Source: Hymenobacter amundsenii (GTDB taxonomy: Bacteria; Bacteroidota; Bacteroidia; Cytophagales; Hymenobacteraceae). Taken from it: a stretch of DNA of 64,000 nucleotides. The notes below the pieces were generated by a model that did no database searches, was not told where the DNA came from, and was given only the letters and a program-made list of their open reading frames with translations. The position numbers were made by a program, and so were the translations under genes. Positions within the stretch are counted from its first letter, which is position 1. Every line of letters starts with the position of its first letter. Of the stretch, positions 1 through 9,783 are shown one piece after another. The DNA is taken from assembly GCF_002204745.1 (NCBI RefSeq), contig NZ_NIRR01000001.1:1-64000 (forward strand), read 5' to 3'.

Positions 1-86
1 GGCTGCACTCCAGCATCGACTATCAGACCCCCTATTACGCTCACCAACAGCTTCTTCCACTTAACGCCCTAAACTGTCCAGCGTAA
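1..86 (+). CDS. IS3-family transposase OrfB (integrase), C-terminal end only
   Basis: Reading from base 3, 27 codons run to a TAA at 84-86. They include LHSSIDYQTPYYAHQQ, which matches the end of the DDE integrase core of IS3-family OrfB (family form RxHSAxxYxTPxxxH). The rest of the gene lies to the left of the window, so completeness and activity cannot be judged. The catalytic D, D and E residues are not visible. The identification rests on this short motif only. Confidence 0.7.
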   Translation, partial: LHSSIDYQTPYYAHQQLLPLNALNCPA

Positions 87-99
87 CTAGACCACCTCA
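1..99 (+). mobile_element. Right end of an IS3-family insertion sequence
   Basis: Thirteen bases follow the transposase stop before a sequence ending in gaccacctca at about 90-99. IS3-family elements typically end in a terminal inverted repeat shortly after orfB, so the boundary is placed here. The matching left end and the target-site duplication lie outside the window, so the exact terminus is an estimate. Confidence 0.45.
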
Positions 100-128
100 A
101 AGAACTTCATGCAGAGCATGTTGCGCTT

Positions 129-217
129 AGAGCACGGACGAAGCATCTCGCGTGCTGACGTTGAGCAACTATGGCAACATCAGCACGCGAGATTCCTCGC
201 GCTACTCGGAATGACGT
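129..217. repeat. Dispersed palindromic repeat, copy A (degenerate left arm)
   Basis: The inner arms gcatctcgcgtgctgacgttg and caacatcagcacgcgagattc pair, and the right arm continues to cggaatgacgt as in the three other copies in this window. The outer left arm (129-140) no longer pairs with the right. The copy lies between the IS end and the peptidase start. The rest of 100-326 shows nothing recognisable beyond an upstream in-frame extension of the peptidase reading frame. Confidence 0.75.
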
Positions 218-326
218 GCTATTTTTTATAGCTTCCTTACTACTTTGCTCACTCCTAAGTTATGTGGCAACCTTGCGGCAGTTGCTTCGTCCTTTTCCAA
301 CCTCGTTCTACCACTTCATTTCCCCC

Positions 327-1841
327 ATGACCCTACGACTCACTCCCCTCCTACTGGCTGGCCTGCTACTAGCCGCCGCCCCCGCCGCCACGGCCCAGAA
401 AAAGAACCGCAAAACCACGCCCAGCTCTACCGCCAGCTTGGCTGGCAACGCCGAATCGGCCATCAAGGAAGCCGACATTAAGCGCGACCTGTTTGCGCTG
501 GCCGGCGACAAGTACCGGGGCCGCGAGGGCGGCACACTCGACGAATTGCGGGCCTCCAGCTGGCTGGCCGAGCAGATCCGGGCCATTGGGCTGGAGCCGG
601 CCGGCGACGACGGCACCTACTTCCAGTGGTTTAACCTGCAGCGCACTCGCCTCACGCCCGGCAGCACCTTAAGCATTGGGAGCCACCGGCTGCGGCCCGG
701 CCACGATGCTGTAATAACGGCCCCCACCAACGCCCGCGTAACGGCCCCGCTGGTGTTCGTGGGTACGGCCACGCCGGCCGAGCTGGCCAAGGTTGACGTG
801 AAAGGCAAAGCCGTGGCCCTCCAGATTTCAGGCGCACCCACCGACGGCATCAGCTACCGGCGCTACCTGTTCGGCAAGCTCCGCGACCAGGCGGCCGAGC
901 TCACCAAGGCCGGCGCGGTGGCGGTGGTGTTTATTTCCGATGCGCCCGCCCAGGCCGTGTACGACCATTGGAGCCATATTTTCGAGCGCGGCCGCTACGG
1001 CCTGCCCGGAGACGCCAACGTGAAAGTGCCTGCCGAACAGACGCCCGTAGTGTGGTTGCCCTCCTCCGACCTGAGCTGGGCCCGCCAGGCTGGCCAGCAG
1101 TTTTCCACCGAGCTGAAAGTAGAAACGTTTGCATACCCCTCGGTAAACATCGTGGCCAAGCAACCCGGCACCGACGCCCAGCTCAAGAATGAATATGTAC
1201 TCTTCAGCACCCACCAGGACCACGACGGCGTGCGAGCCGCGGTAGCCGGCGACTCGATTTACAACGGGGCCGACGACAACGCCACCGGCTGCGCGGCCCT
1301 GCTGGCCATCATGCGGGCCTTCAAGCAGCAGCCCGCCAGCCGCTCGGCGCTGTTCGTGTACCATGGAGCGGAGGAGCGCGGTTTGCTCGGCTCCCGCTAC
1401 TTCTCCGACAAGCCCACCGTGCCCCGCGAGAGTATCGTAGCCGTACTCAACGCCGAAATGATGGGCCGTAACGCCCCCGATTCGGCCGCGCTGCTGGGCT
1501 CCACCGCGCCCCACCTCAACTCCTCCGACCTCGTACGGACGGCACTGGCTGCTAACCAGGCCGGCCCCCAGTTCAAGCTCGATGTCGAGTGGGACAAGGC
1601 TACCCACCCCGAGGGCTGGTACTTCCGCTCCGACCACCTGCCCTACGCCCGCCTGGGCATCCCGGCCATCATGTATACCTCGTTGCTGCACGCCGACTAC
1701 CACACGCCTAAAGACGAGCCCGCCCGCATCGACTACGCCAAGCTGCTGCGCATGACCCAGTGGATGTACCTCACCGGCTGGGCCGTGGCCAACCGCCCCA
1801 CGCCGCCCGCTCGCGAGGTCGGCTTCAAGCTGGAGCGGTAG
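327..1841 (+). CDS. Secreted M28-family zinc metallopeptidase
   Basis: A 504-residue M28 peptidase, probably an aminopeptidase acting in the periplasm or outside the cell. An in-frame ATG exists at 171, but the ATG at 327 is preferred because it begins a clean signal peptide (TLRLTPLLLAGLLLAAAPAATAQ). A PA-like insert covers roughly residues 120-260. The two-zinc site is visible in order: STHQDHDG, YNGADDNATG, HGAEERGLLGS, LNAEMMGR and LLHADYHTPKD. The third ligand position is Glu where many relatives have Asp. The gene stands alone and converges with the VWA lipoprotein gene. The family is clear; the substrate cannot be told. Confidence 0.9.
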   Translation: MTLRLTPLLLAGLLLAAAPAATAQKKNRKTTPSSTASLAGNAESAIKEADIKRDLFALAGDKYRGREGGTLDELRASSWLAEQIRAIGLEPAGDDGTYFQWFNLQRTRLTPGSTLSIGSHRLRPGHDAVITAPTNARVTAPLVFVGTATPAELAKVDVKGKAVALQISGAPTDGISYRRYLFGKLRDQAAELTKAGAVAVVFISDAPAQAVYDHWSHIFERGRYGLPGDANVKVPAEQTPVVWLPSSDLSWARQAGQQFSTELKVETFAYPSVNIVAKQPGTDAQLKNEYVLFSTHQDHDGVRAAVAGDSIYNGADDNATGCAALLAIMRAFKQQPASRSALFVYHGAEERGLLGSRYFSDKPTVPRESIVAVLNAEMMGRNAPDSAALLGSTAPHLNSSDLVRTALAANQAGPQFKLDVEWDKATHPEGWYFRSDHLPYARLGIPAIMYTSLLHADYHTPKDEPARIDYAKLLRMTQWMYLTGWAVANRPTPPAREVGFKLER

Positions 1842-1865
1842 CCGGTTATTAGTTTTAAACTGAGG

Positions 1866-1937
1866 TTGATTGGCACGTCAAAAGGACGTCATGCTTCGAT
1901 TTCGATCAGCATGACGCCCTTTCGACGTGCCAATCAA
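1866..1937. repeat. Near-perfect inverted repeat, possible bidirectional terminator
   Basis: Two arms of about 30 bases (1866-1895 and 1908-1937) pair almost perfectly around a 12-base spacer. The element lies between two convergent genes. There is no T tract on either strand, so it looks more like an inserted palindromic repeat than an ordinary terminator. Its inner sequence ggacgtcatg resembles the outer arm of the four-copy family. Confidence 0.7.
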
Positions 1938-1948
1938 CTACCAGCCCA

Positions 1949-3112
1949 TTACGGCTGGCTGTATTCGGTAATAAGGCGGACGAGCAGGTTGTTGAGAAAT
2001 TCAACCTTGTACTCCCCTACGGTGGCGGTCAGGTGCTTGTCGCCGATGCCGCTGTGGTCGGTGAGGAAGACGTATGTGCCGGCCGTGCTCAGGGCAAGGC
2101 TGCGCATCAGAAACTCGGTGCTGGTATCGATGCCGCTGGCCGTTACCGGAATGAGGCGGATGCCCCGACCGGCGGCCTCCCGGATGAGCGTCTGCATCCG
2201 GGTGCGGGCTTCGCCGTGGGGCGGGGCATCGAGCACCAGAAATAACAGCCGGCAACTGGCCTCGGGGCGCCATTGCTGATCGAGCGCGACCCGCAAGCCT
2301 TCGTCTACGGCTTCGGGGAAATCGCCCCCGCCTCCAGCGCGCTGGGCCTGCACGAAGTCTTGTAGCTCGCTCAGCTTGGTCGTAAAGGGCTGCACGCGCG
2401 TTAGGTAGGCATCGCCCTGGTCGCGGTAGAATACGCTGCTCATGCGAATGTCGGCCGAGGGCAATTGCGCGACGACGCGAGGAATTACATTGCCCAATTC
2501 AGCCTGGAGGTAGGTAATTTCGTCGCCCATCGAGCCGGTAGCATCCACGACAAACATAATATCCACTGCCGAGGCGGCCGTGGCGCCCACGGGCAGCGCC
2601 CGGGTGGCCGCGTACTCGGTGGCCGCTAGCGGAGCCAAGGTAAACTGCTGGCCCCGGTAGGCCACCAGCACCGGCTGGGCCGCCGCCGGACTATCCTTCT
2701 GAAACAAGCCCGGAAATAGTTCGGCCCGACCCAGCCGATCGGTTATGGCGACCGTGACGCCGGTCGTTGCCGCGGCCGAACCCAGCGTGACTTGGGCCCC
2801 GGGCAGCGGCTGGCCGGCGGCATCGGTGAGCGTGAGCGTGTAGCGCGTGGTGGGGTAGAGCTGCCAGCTATCCGGCAGCGGAGACCACTCGGGGCGCTTG
2901 AGTACATTAATCCAGAAGGACCAGTTGCGCAGGTCGTTCCATTCGCCGGCCGTTAGCACACCGGCCTGGGGCTGGGTCGGGTTGGAGCCCGAAGGCGGCG
3001 GGGCCACGCCCAAATCACGGGTAGGGCTTACGCTGCTGTCCAGGGCCCCGGAGCAGGCACCGAGCAGGAAGGGCAGCGCGCCGACGAGGGCCCATTGTAG
3101 TCGTGTTTTCAT
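1949..3112 (-). CDS. VWA-domain lipoprotein
   Basis: A 387-residue protein. The start at 3112 gives a lipoprotein signal peptide with lipobox LLGAC; a longer reading to 3166 would bury it. The first half (about residues 60-190) is a carboxypeptidase-like or Ig-like region containing LTLTDAAGQPLPGAQVTLG. The second half is a von Willebrand A domain opening with IMFVVDATGSMGDEI, a MIDAS of the D-x-T/G-x-S type, and containing RVALDQQWRPEASCRLLFLVLD. Likely a surface or periplasmic binding protein anchored by lipid. No partner gene is adjacent, and function beyond the domain is unknown. Confidence 0.85.
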   Translation of the reverse strand: MKTRLQWALVGALPFLLGACSGALDSSVSPTRDLGVAPPPSGSNPTQPQAGVLTAGEWNDLRNWSFWINVLKRPEWSPLPDSWQLYPTTRYTLTLTDAAGQPLPGAQVTLGSAAATTGVTVAITDRLGRAELFPGLFQKDSPAAAQPVLVAYRGQQFTLAPLAATEYAATRALPVGATAASAVDIMFVVDATGSMGDEITYLQAELGNVIPRVVAQLPSADIRMSSVFYRDQGDAYLTRVQPFTTKLSELQDFVQAQRAGGGGDFPEAVDEGLRVALDQQWRPEASCRLLFLVLDAPPHGEARTRMQTLIREAAGRGIRLIPVTASGIDTSTEFLMRSLALSTAGTYVFLTDHSGIGDKHLTATVGEYKVEFLNNLLVRLITEYSQP

Positions 3113-3189
3113 GGGGATAGAATAAAAAGGTTGCGTGGTGCTGGCAGGAGTAGCCTCCGTGGCCAATTGGTTGCACGCGGCCCTTACTG

Positions 3190-5331
3190 CTACACCGCTA
3201 CCGCCTCCGTTATCCGCCCAATGTCGCCGCTTACTTTCTGGATGAACTCCAACTGCTCGCCCAGTTGCTCGTCTTGCCCGGCGGTTGGGGCGGGCGGGGT
3301 GACGGCCTCTTCTGTTTCGGGTTCGCCGAGGCGGAGCAGGCCGCGCTGGAGCTGCTGCTGGGCCTGGCGCAGGTTTTTGAGGCCGGTGGCCGAGATTCCG
3401 GGCGTGGTTTCGCCGGCCAGTAGGGCCGAGGTGATGGCCGCCACGTTGGCCGACAAAATGTGGTTAAGCACCACGAACTCGTGGACCTCGGCGGGGTGGC
3501 GCTGCTTGGCCCGGGGCTCGGAGAGCATCCGCTGGAAGGCCGCGCCCAGGTTGGCCGAGCTCACGTACACTTCTTTGCGGGCCAGCTTATAGTCGAGCAC
3601 GGCCACGGGCGAGCCGAGCAGGGCCTGCTGGAGCGTGCGCAGGTAGCGCAGGTTGGCCCGCAGCACCGGCCGCAGAAAATCCTGGAGCTGCTCCGACTCC
3701 CAGCGCGGAAACAGCCAGTAGCTCACCGCAAACGCAATGGCGCAGCCCAGCACGGTATCGAAAATACGGTCCTGCACCACCCGCACGTAGCCCCGGCCCA
3801 GAAAGCTGAACAGGATGAGCACGAAGGGCGTCATGAACGTGACCGTGACCAGGTAGTTGATGCGCACGAAGCTGAACGATACTACCATGAAGCCCACCAT
3901 CAGGGCCAACAGCACCAGCCGGTCGGGAATCAGCCAGAGCACCAGCGCCCCGAGCACGCCCCCGAGCAGCGTACCAAGCACCCGCTGGCCGTTGCGCTGC
4001 TTGGTGAGGCTGAAGGCCGGCTTGAGCATGTAGGTAATCGTCATGAGCACCCAGTAGCTGTGGTGGCCGGGCAGGGTTTCGGTGATGATGAAGCCGATGA
4101 GCGAGGCGATGAGCATGCGCATGGCATGGCGGAAAATACCCGAGCGTAGCGTAAGCTGGCTCGTGAGCTGCCGAACCGTGAACTGCTGGTGGGCCACGAA
4201 CCGGTCGAGCTCCAGTTCGGCCCGCTGGCCCACAATGGCCGCGGCCTCAGCCCCAAAATACCCCTGGATACCCTGGAGGCGCAACGCCAGATTGCGCAGG
4301 TTCACCAGTACCTTGCGCAGCGGCAGCACCGAGCCCGCGCCGGCCGGACCAGCCGACGCGGATTCGAGCGCGTCGATGCGGGCTTTGAGCTGTTCGAGGC
4401 CCGCCAGCGGGTCGGCCGTGGGGCGGGGGCGGTAGGCGTGGTTGCCCTGGATGGCGAAGCCCACCCGCTCCAGCTCGGCGGCCAGCGCATCGACCTCGGT
4501 GGCCACGGCCGCCAGCACCCCGCTGGCCTCGAAGCGCTGGTGCAAGGCGGCGTAGTCGTAGGAGCTGATGGTGACCTGCTCGTAGAGGTCGACCAGATCG
4601 ACGAACGTGAGCACCAGCCGCCGTCCCGTACCAGTCGATTCGCTCACCAGCTGGCGGGTTTTGAACAGTAGCTCCCGCACCACGTCCTGCTTCTCGCTCA
4701 CGCGCACCTGCTGGGCCACGAGGCGTCGGTAGTCGGCGTCGAGGTGGTCGGTACCGGGGCGGTAGAAATCGGCCTTGAGGCGCAGAAACTCGGCCACGGC
4801 CAGCACGGCGTCGCCGAGGGCCTGCTGGGCCACGCGGTAGGGGCGCAGGCGGTTGAGCAGCAACGCCAGGGCCAAGTACCAGAGCCCCCCGGCCACAATC
4901 AGGCCGGCGTAGCTGAACACGCGCTCGGGCGGCAGGGGCTTGTCGAGCATGAGAATGAGCACCAGCAACCCCGCCGTGCCCACGGCTCCGGCCCGGTTGC
5001 CGTACACGAGCAGCATCGTAAACCAGAAGCTCACCGCCACCACCACCAGCCCCAGCAGCCACGAGTAGGGCTGCAGAAACCCGGTAACCACGGCCATCAG
5101 GCCCGCCAGGGCCACGGCCGCCAGCCCGGCGTTGCGCTTGTGCACGGGCGGCCCGGGCGTGTCGGTGAAGCTCACGCACAGCGCCCCAATCGACATCGTA
5201 ACGCCCGCCGTGAGCTGGCCCAGCAAACCCAGGCCCAGGCCCGGCACCAGCACGGCCAGGGTCGTGCGCAGGCCATCGGAAAATTCCTGGCTCGAAAAGA
5301 AATAGCGAAGCTTACGGACGGTATCGGGCAT
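3190..5331 (-). CDS. FUSC-family (YccS-like) inner-membrane protein
   Basis: A 713-residue integral membrane protein with two clusters of about five to six hydrophobic segments (roughly residues 20-165 and 395-530), separated and followed by soluble helical regions. This is the architecture of FUSC/YccS/aromatic-acid-exporter-like proteins. The start at 5331 (MPDTVRKLRYFF) is chosen over 5373 because it puts a basic segment directly before the first membrane block. Relatives are proposed exporters of aromatic acids or similar compounds, but no membrane-fusion partner gene lies beside it. Substrate unknown. Confidence 0.85.
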   Translation of the reverse strand: MPDTVRKLRYFFSSQEFSDGLRTTLAVLVPGLGLGLLGQLTAGVTMSIGALCVSFTDTPGPPVHKRNAGLAAVALAGLMAVVTGFLQPYSWLLGLVVVAVSFWFTMLLVYGNRAGAVGTAGLLVLILMLDKPLPPERVFSYAGLIVAGGLWYLALALLLNRLRPYRVAQQALGDAVLAVAEFLRLKADFYRPGTDHLDADYRRLVAQQVRVSEKQDVVRELLFKTRQLVSESTGTGRRLVLTFVDLVDLYEQVTISSYDYAALHQRFEASGVLAAVATEVDALAAELERVGFAIQGNHAYRPRPTADPLAGLEQLKARIDALESASAGPAGAGSVLPLRKVLVNLRNLALRLQGIQGYFGAEAAAIVGQRAELELDRFVAHQQFTVRQLTSQLTLRSGIFRHAMRMLIASLIGFIITETLPGHHSYWVLMTITYMLKPAFSLTKQRNGQRVLGTLLGGVLGALVLWLIPDRLVLLALMVGFMVVSFSFVRINYLVTVTFMTPFVLILFSFLGRGYVRVVQDRIFDTVLGCAIAFAVSYWLFPRWESEQLQDFLRPVLRANLRYLRTLQQALLGSPVAVLDYKLARKEVYVSSANLGAAFQRMLSEPRAKQRHPAEVHEFVVLNHILSANVAAITSALLAGETTPGISATGLKNLRQAQQQLQRGLLRLGEPETEEAVTPPAPTAGQDEQLGEQLEFIQKVSGDIGRITEAVAV

Positions 5332-5508
5332 GGCAGCGAGCCGCCCACGTTCGGACCGGACGGCCGCCCGCAAGTTGCAACCAGCCCGCCGGATTTACCA
5401 CCCCGCAGTTTTTGCTTGCTGCCCGGCCGACCAACAATCCTTTTTGCGCTGCAATGTGCGCCGGGTGGTATCTTCGAACCCGTAATCCTTATTTCCCTGC
5501 TTAGGCCT

Positions 5509-8152
5509 ATGGCTAACGCTAATTATCCGGTAGCGGCGCTGCCACCCGACGCGGGAGCGGCCGATGAGCTGTTGTACGCGCTGCTCGACGTTTCGCAGAC
5601 GGGCCTGCTGCTGCTGCGCCCAATTTTCGACGAGACAGACAGCCGCATCGTCGATTTTCTTTACGAGTACCTTAATCCCGCCGCCCAGCGGTTACTCGGC
5701 CAGCCCGAGCACCCCAACCAGCGCCTGCTCGCACTGTATCCGCACGCCGGGCCCACCGGCATTTTCGACTTTTACCGCCGCGTGTTCGAGTCGGGTATTC
5801 GTGGGCAGGAGCATTTCAACTACCAGTACGATGGCATCGACGGCTACTTTCGGGCGGTGGCCCGGCCCCAGGGCCCGCTGCTGGTCGTGAGCCTGTCCGA
5901 CGACAACGATACCCCGCGCACGGCCATGCAAGAGGCCCTGCGCCGCAGCCAGCTAGCCGAGCAGCAGGCCCGGGAGGAAGCCGAAACCGAGCGCAACCTG
6001 CTCCAAGCCGTGCTCACTCAGGCCCCCGTGGCCATTGCCCTGTTTCAAGGCGACGAGTGCGTAATCGGGACAGTCAACGACCAGATGTGTGCCATTTGGG
6101 GCTACCCGGCGGCGGCCATTCTCGGTTTGCCCCTGCTTGAGGCCGTGCCCGAGCTGGTAGGTCAGGAATTCGACAGCCTGATCCGCGACGTGGCCCGCAC
6201 CCGCCAGCCTTTCGTGGGCCAGCAGGTGGCAGCCCAACTCCGCCAGCCCAGCGGGCAGGTCGAAAGCCAGTATTTCAACTTCACCTTTCAACCGCTCTAC
6301 GATGCCGAGGGCCAGCTGTTGGGCGTGCTCAATATCGCCGTCGATGTAACCGAGCAGGTCCTGGCCCGCCAGCAGGTGCAAAACCTCAACGAAGAGCTGG
6401 CGGCCGCCAACGAGGAATTGCAGGCCTCCAACGAGGAATACCTGGATACCAATACGCAGCTGCTCAATACCCAGCAGCAGCTGCGGCAGCTCAACGAGGA
6501 GCTGGAGCACCGCGTAGCCCTACGCACCGGCGAAGTGCAGCGCGCCCTGGCCGAAACCGAGCACCAGCGCGAGCAGGTACGGGCCCGCCAGGAGTTGCTG
6601 AGCCAGATTCTGGGCCGGGTGCCCGCCGTGCTGGCTACCTTCAGTGGCCCCGACCACCGTTTCACCTTCTTCAACGACCGGTATCAGGAGGCGGTCGGCG
6701 GCCGCGCCCACCTGGGCCAGCCAGTGGCCGAACTCGTTCCTGAAATCGTGGCGCAGGGTATTCTGGGAATGCTCGACCACGTGTACCGCACCGGCCGGCC
6801 CTACGAGGCTACGGCGGCCCCCATCGTGCTGCACAACCCCGGCGGCCCCGAACCCACGGCCCCGCGCTACGCCAACTTCATCTGCCAGCCGTTGCTCGAC
6901 AGCCAGGGCCAGACCTGGGGCGTGCAGGCATTTGCCGTCGATGTAACCGAGCAGGTGCTGGCCCGCCGGGAGCGGGAAAGCCGCCAAACTGAGCTGCAGA
7001 CCATTTTCGAGCAGGCACCAGTACCCATCGCCATCCTGCGTGGTTCCGCCCTAATAGTAGAGCTGGCCAACCAAGCCATCTGCGATTTGTGGGGCCACAC
7101 GCCGGCGCAGGTATTGGGCCGGCCCTATTTCGAGGCCGTGCCCGCCACAGTGGGCCAGGGGTTTGAGGAGTTACTGGCGGGGGTGCTGGAAAGCGGCGAA
7201 ACGTTTTCCATTGACGAAAGCCCGGTGCAACTCGACCGCGCCCACACCGCCGGCCGGCGCTGGGCTACTTTAACTTCGTGTTTCAGGCCCTGCGCAATGA
7301 GCAGCAGCAGGTGACGGGCCTCATCGCCATTGGCATTGAGGTAACCGACCAGGTGCTGGCGCGCCAGCAGGTGCAAGCCCTCAACAACCAGCTGGCCGCC
7401 ATCAACGAGCAGGCCCGGGCCACCAAGAGCAGCTACTCGAAACCAATACCCGCCTCAGTCGCACCAACGCCGACCTCGATACGTTCGTGTATTCAGCCTC
7501 CCACGACCTCAAATCGCCGATTACCAACGTGGAGGGGCTGCTGCTGGCCTTGCGCGAACACCTGCCACCGGAGGCCCAGCAGCAGCAGCCCGTACCCCAA
7601 CTGCTGGGCATGATGGAAGACGCGGTGGCGCGCTTCCAGCAAACCCTGGCCCATCTCACTGATGTATCTCGCCTTCAGCAGATTGACCTGACCGAGTTAC
7701 CCGAAGCCGTGGACCTGCCGGCCGTGGTGGAGGCCGTGCGCCTCGATATGCTGCCCGAACTAACGGCGGCCTACACCACGCTCACCATCGACTTGGCTGG
7801 TTGCCCGACCGTGCGGTTCTCAGCCAAAAACCTGCGTAGCATTATTTATAACCTGCTCAGCAACGCCATTAAGTACCGTGCCCCCGACCGGCGGCCTCAG
7901 GTACACTTATCTTGCCGCCATGTGGGCAACCTCGTGATGCTGGAAGTTGACGACAATGGTCTCGGCCTGAATCCGAACCAGCTGCAGGAACTGTTCCGGC
8001 TGTTCCGGCGGCTGCACAGCCACGTACCGGGCTCGGGCGTGGGCCTGTACATGGTAAAAAAGATGGTTGAAAACGCCGGCGGCACGATTACTGTGCGTAG
8101 TGAGCCCAATGTGGGCACCACCTTCATCGTATCGTTGCCCGTAGCCACCTAA
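5509..8152 (+). pseudogene. Multi-PAS sensor histidine kinase broken by two -1 frameshifts
   Basis: The start is ATG 5509 (MANANYPVAALPPD); in-frame sequence further upstream is antisense to the FUSC gene. At least three PAS-type sensor segments (about residues 165-285, 365-480 and 490-580) alternate with a coiled coil rich in NEEL repeats. A HisKA domain with the phospho-acceptor in FVYSASHDLKSP and a HATPase domain (NAIKYRAP, DDNGLG, GSGVGLYMVKK) follow. The frame breaks at about 7261-7264, where ctgggctac stands for expected ctggggctac, and again at about 7423-7427, where accaagagcag stands for expected accaacgagcag. Each is a one-base deletion, and the rest of the protein is intact. Either a recent pseudogene or sequencing error; the response regulator follows 48 bases later. 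Confidence 0.8.
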
Positions 8153-8200
8153 GCGGCGGCATTTGCGCCGCTCCTCTTTCGCTCCATTCTGCTGATTTAT

Positions 8201-8608
8201 ATGCAAAAGCTACCAAGTATATTATTGGTTGATGACGATTCGACCAACAATTTTCTGAACGAGCTACTATTCAAAAAGCTCGACGTTACCGAGCAGGTGC
8301 TAGTGGCTGAAAGTGGCTCCCAGGCCCTCGATCTGCTGGCCCAGGCAGCGCCCGACGCCCCCGCCCTCATCCTGCTCGACGTGAACATGCCCGGCATGAG
8401 CGGCATTCAGTTCCTGGAGGCCTACCAACAACTGCCCGATGCCCAGCGCGGGGCCACGGTGGTCATTATGCTCACGACTACCATGGACGCCCGCGACCTG
8501 ATCCGCCTCGACGAGCTATCCATTGCCGGGCTCGTCAGCAAACCCCTCACCAAGGAAAAAATCGATAACATCCTCCAACTCCACTTCCAGCGCCAGTTGC
8601 CAGGATAG
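8201..8608 (+). CDS. Single-domain response regulator
   Basis: A 135-residue protein consisting only of a receiver domain. LLVDDDST supplies the acidic pocket, LILLDVNMPGM contains the phospho-accepting aspartate, MLTTT the switch Thr, and SKPL the conserved lysine. There is no output domain, so it probably acts through protein contact, like CheY. It lies 48 bases behind the PAS histidine kinase on the same strand and is presumably its partner. If that kinase is truly broken, this regulator has lost its cognate input. Confidence 0.92.
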   Translation: MQKLPSILLVDDDSTNNFLNELLFKKLDVTEQVLVAESGSQALDLLAQAAPDAPALILLDVNMPGMSGIQFLEAYQQLPDAQRGATVVIMLTTTMDARDLIRLDELSIAGLVSKPLTKEKIDNILQLHFQRQLPG

Positions 8609-8617
8609 GGCTTAGGA

Positions 8618-8724
8618 AAAGGACGTCATTCCGAGCGAAGCGAAGAATCTCGCGTGCTGTCATTGAAGATTACTTCAACGATTAGCACGCGAGATTCTTC
8701 GCTTCGCTCGGAATGACGTCCTTT
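8618..8724. repeat. Dispersed palindromic repeat, copy B
   Basis: Arms of about 41 bases (8618-8658 and 8684-8724) are nearly perfect inverted copies around a 25-base spacer. Each carries the shared core cattccgagcgaagcgaaga and the outer aaaggacgt. It lies between the convergent response regulator and bestrophin genes. It may act secondarily as a transcription stop, but the long stem and its recurrence elsewhere point to a mobile repeat. Confidence 0.9.
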
Positions 8725-8741
8725 CTCTTTTTCCCCAGGCT

Positions 8742-9707
8742 CTAATACAGCACGTCGTCGATGGGGGCGAGCTTGGGCGGCAGGTCGGTTTCGCCGAGCA
8801 TTTCGCGCAAGTCGATTTCGATAGTGCGGCAGATGGCCGTCATCGGGACATCATTGATTTCGTTTTCGAAAGGGTTTTCGGAGGTGTGCCCGACCACTTC
8901 CATGGTATTGAAGACCCACGAAACGAGTACCGCGAACGGGATGGTCAGCCAGATGTGGTCGGGGCCCATCCGGGCAAATTCGCCAATCAGGCCCAGCGGT
9001 AGCAGCAGGGCAAACAGCCGCACGAACACGTAGCTAAAAAAGGCATACTGGCGCGGGAAAGGCGTATTCTTGATTCGTTCGCAGCCGCCCTGCAGGTTGA
9101 AGAGTTCCTCCAGACTCTGCATCATGTTCACGTGCTGGAAGTCGTTGAGCAGGCCTCGCTCCTGACGCAGCACCCGTAAATCGGCAGCTTGCTGGCGCAG
9201 CAGGTGGGCCGGTGGATTCTGGCGGAGGCGCATCTGGGCCGATTCGGCCGCGTCGAGGAAGGGTGCTACCTGCTCGTCCCAAAGTTCGGGCTGGCGGCGC
9301 AGGGCTAGCCGCAACGCGTTACACCAGGCAATTTGGCGATACACCAGCCGCCGGTGCCGCCCGCTCAACTCCTCCAGTGTGGCGGGTGGGGCCTCCACGT
9401 CGGGCGCATCTACTACCGTCGTGATGTACTCCAGACTCTGGATAGCCCAGTTGCGGCTGTAGTTGACCACCCCGCCCCAGAGCTTACGCCCCTCCCAGAA
9501 ACGGTCGTAGGAGCCACTATTTTTGAAGCCCACGTAAAAGGCCACCGCAATACCCAGCGTGGCCACCGGCTGCCACGGAATATCGAGTGCGTGAAGCCCG
9601 GCTCGGTAGACAACACAGATAAGCAGGGCATACAGGCTCTCGAAAAGCACCATTTCCCAGGCGTAGGGCCAGATAACGCGCCAACGAATGTTTTTACGAA
9701 CGTACAT
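8742..9707 (-). CDS. Bestrophin-family (UPF0187) anion channel-like protein
   Basis: A 321-residue inner-membrane protein of the bestrophin/YneE family, which forms pentameric ion channels in studied bacterial members. The diagnostic N-terminal region is present: IRWRVIWPYAWEMVLFES, VGFKNSGSYDRFWEGRKLWG and RNWAIQSL. Four hydrophobic segments are visible (about residues 18-40, 45-60, 220-240 and 248-268). The conserved C-terminal HTSENPFENEINDVPM is also present. Length is normal. A single gene with no operon partner. The family is certain; ion selectivity cannot be judged. Confidence 0.93.
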   Translation of the reverse strand: MYVRKNIRWRVIWPYAWEMVLFESLYALLICVVYRAGLHALDIPWQPVATLGIAVAFYVGFKNSGSYDRFWEGRKLWGGVVNYSRNWAIQSLEYITTVVDAPDVEAPPATLEELSGRHRRLVYRQIAWCNALRLALRRQPELWDEQVAPFLDAAESAQMRLRQNPPAHLLRQQAADLRVLRQERGLLNDFQHVNMMQSLEELFNLQGGCERIKNTPFPRQYAFFSYVFVRLFALLLPLGLIGEFARMGPDHIWLTIPFAVLVSWVFNTMEVVGHTSENPFENEINDVPMTAICRTIEIDLREMLGETDLPPKLAPIDDVLY

Positions 9708-9783
9708 GATTGAGAGGAGCGAAATGGCAATGCAGAGCCTGCCTTACCCGTGCGGCAGCTAAAAAGTTGTCGCAACCACCAAT

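Noticed and set aside
4744-5508. Upstream in-frame extension of the histidine kinase
   Set aside because: It is antisense to the FUSC gene and has no domain; the kinase family begins near ATG 5509.
8618-8724. Palindrome as a CRISPR repeat or simple terminator
   Set aside because: There are no regularly spaced direct repeats. The same long palindrome occurs at distant sites, also in a tandem gap, so a dispersed repeat fits better.
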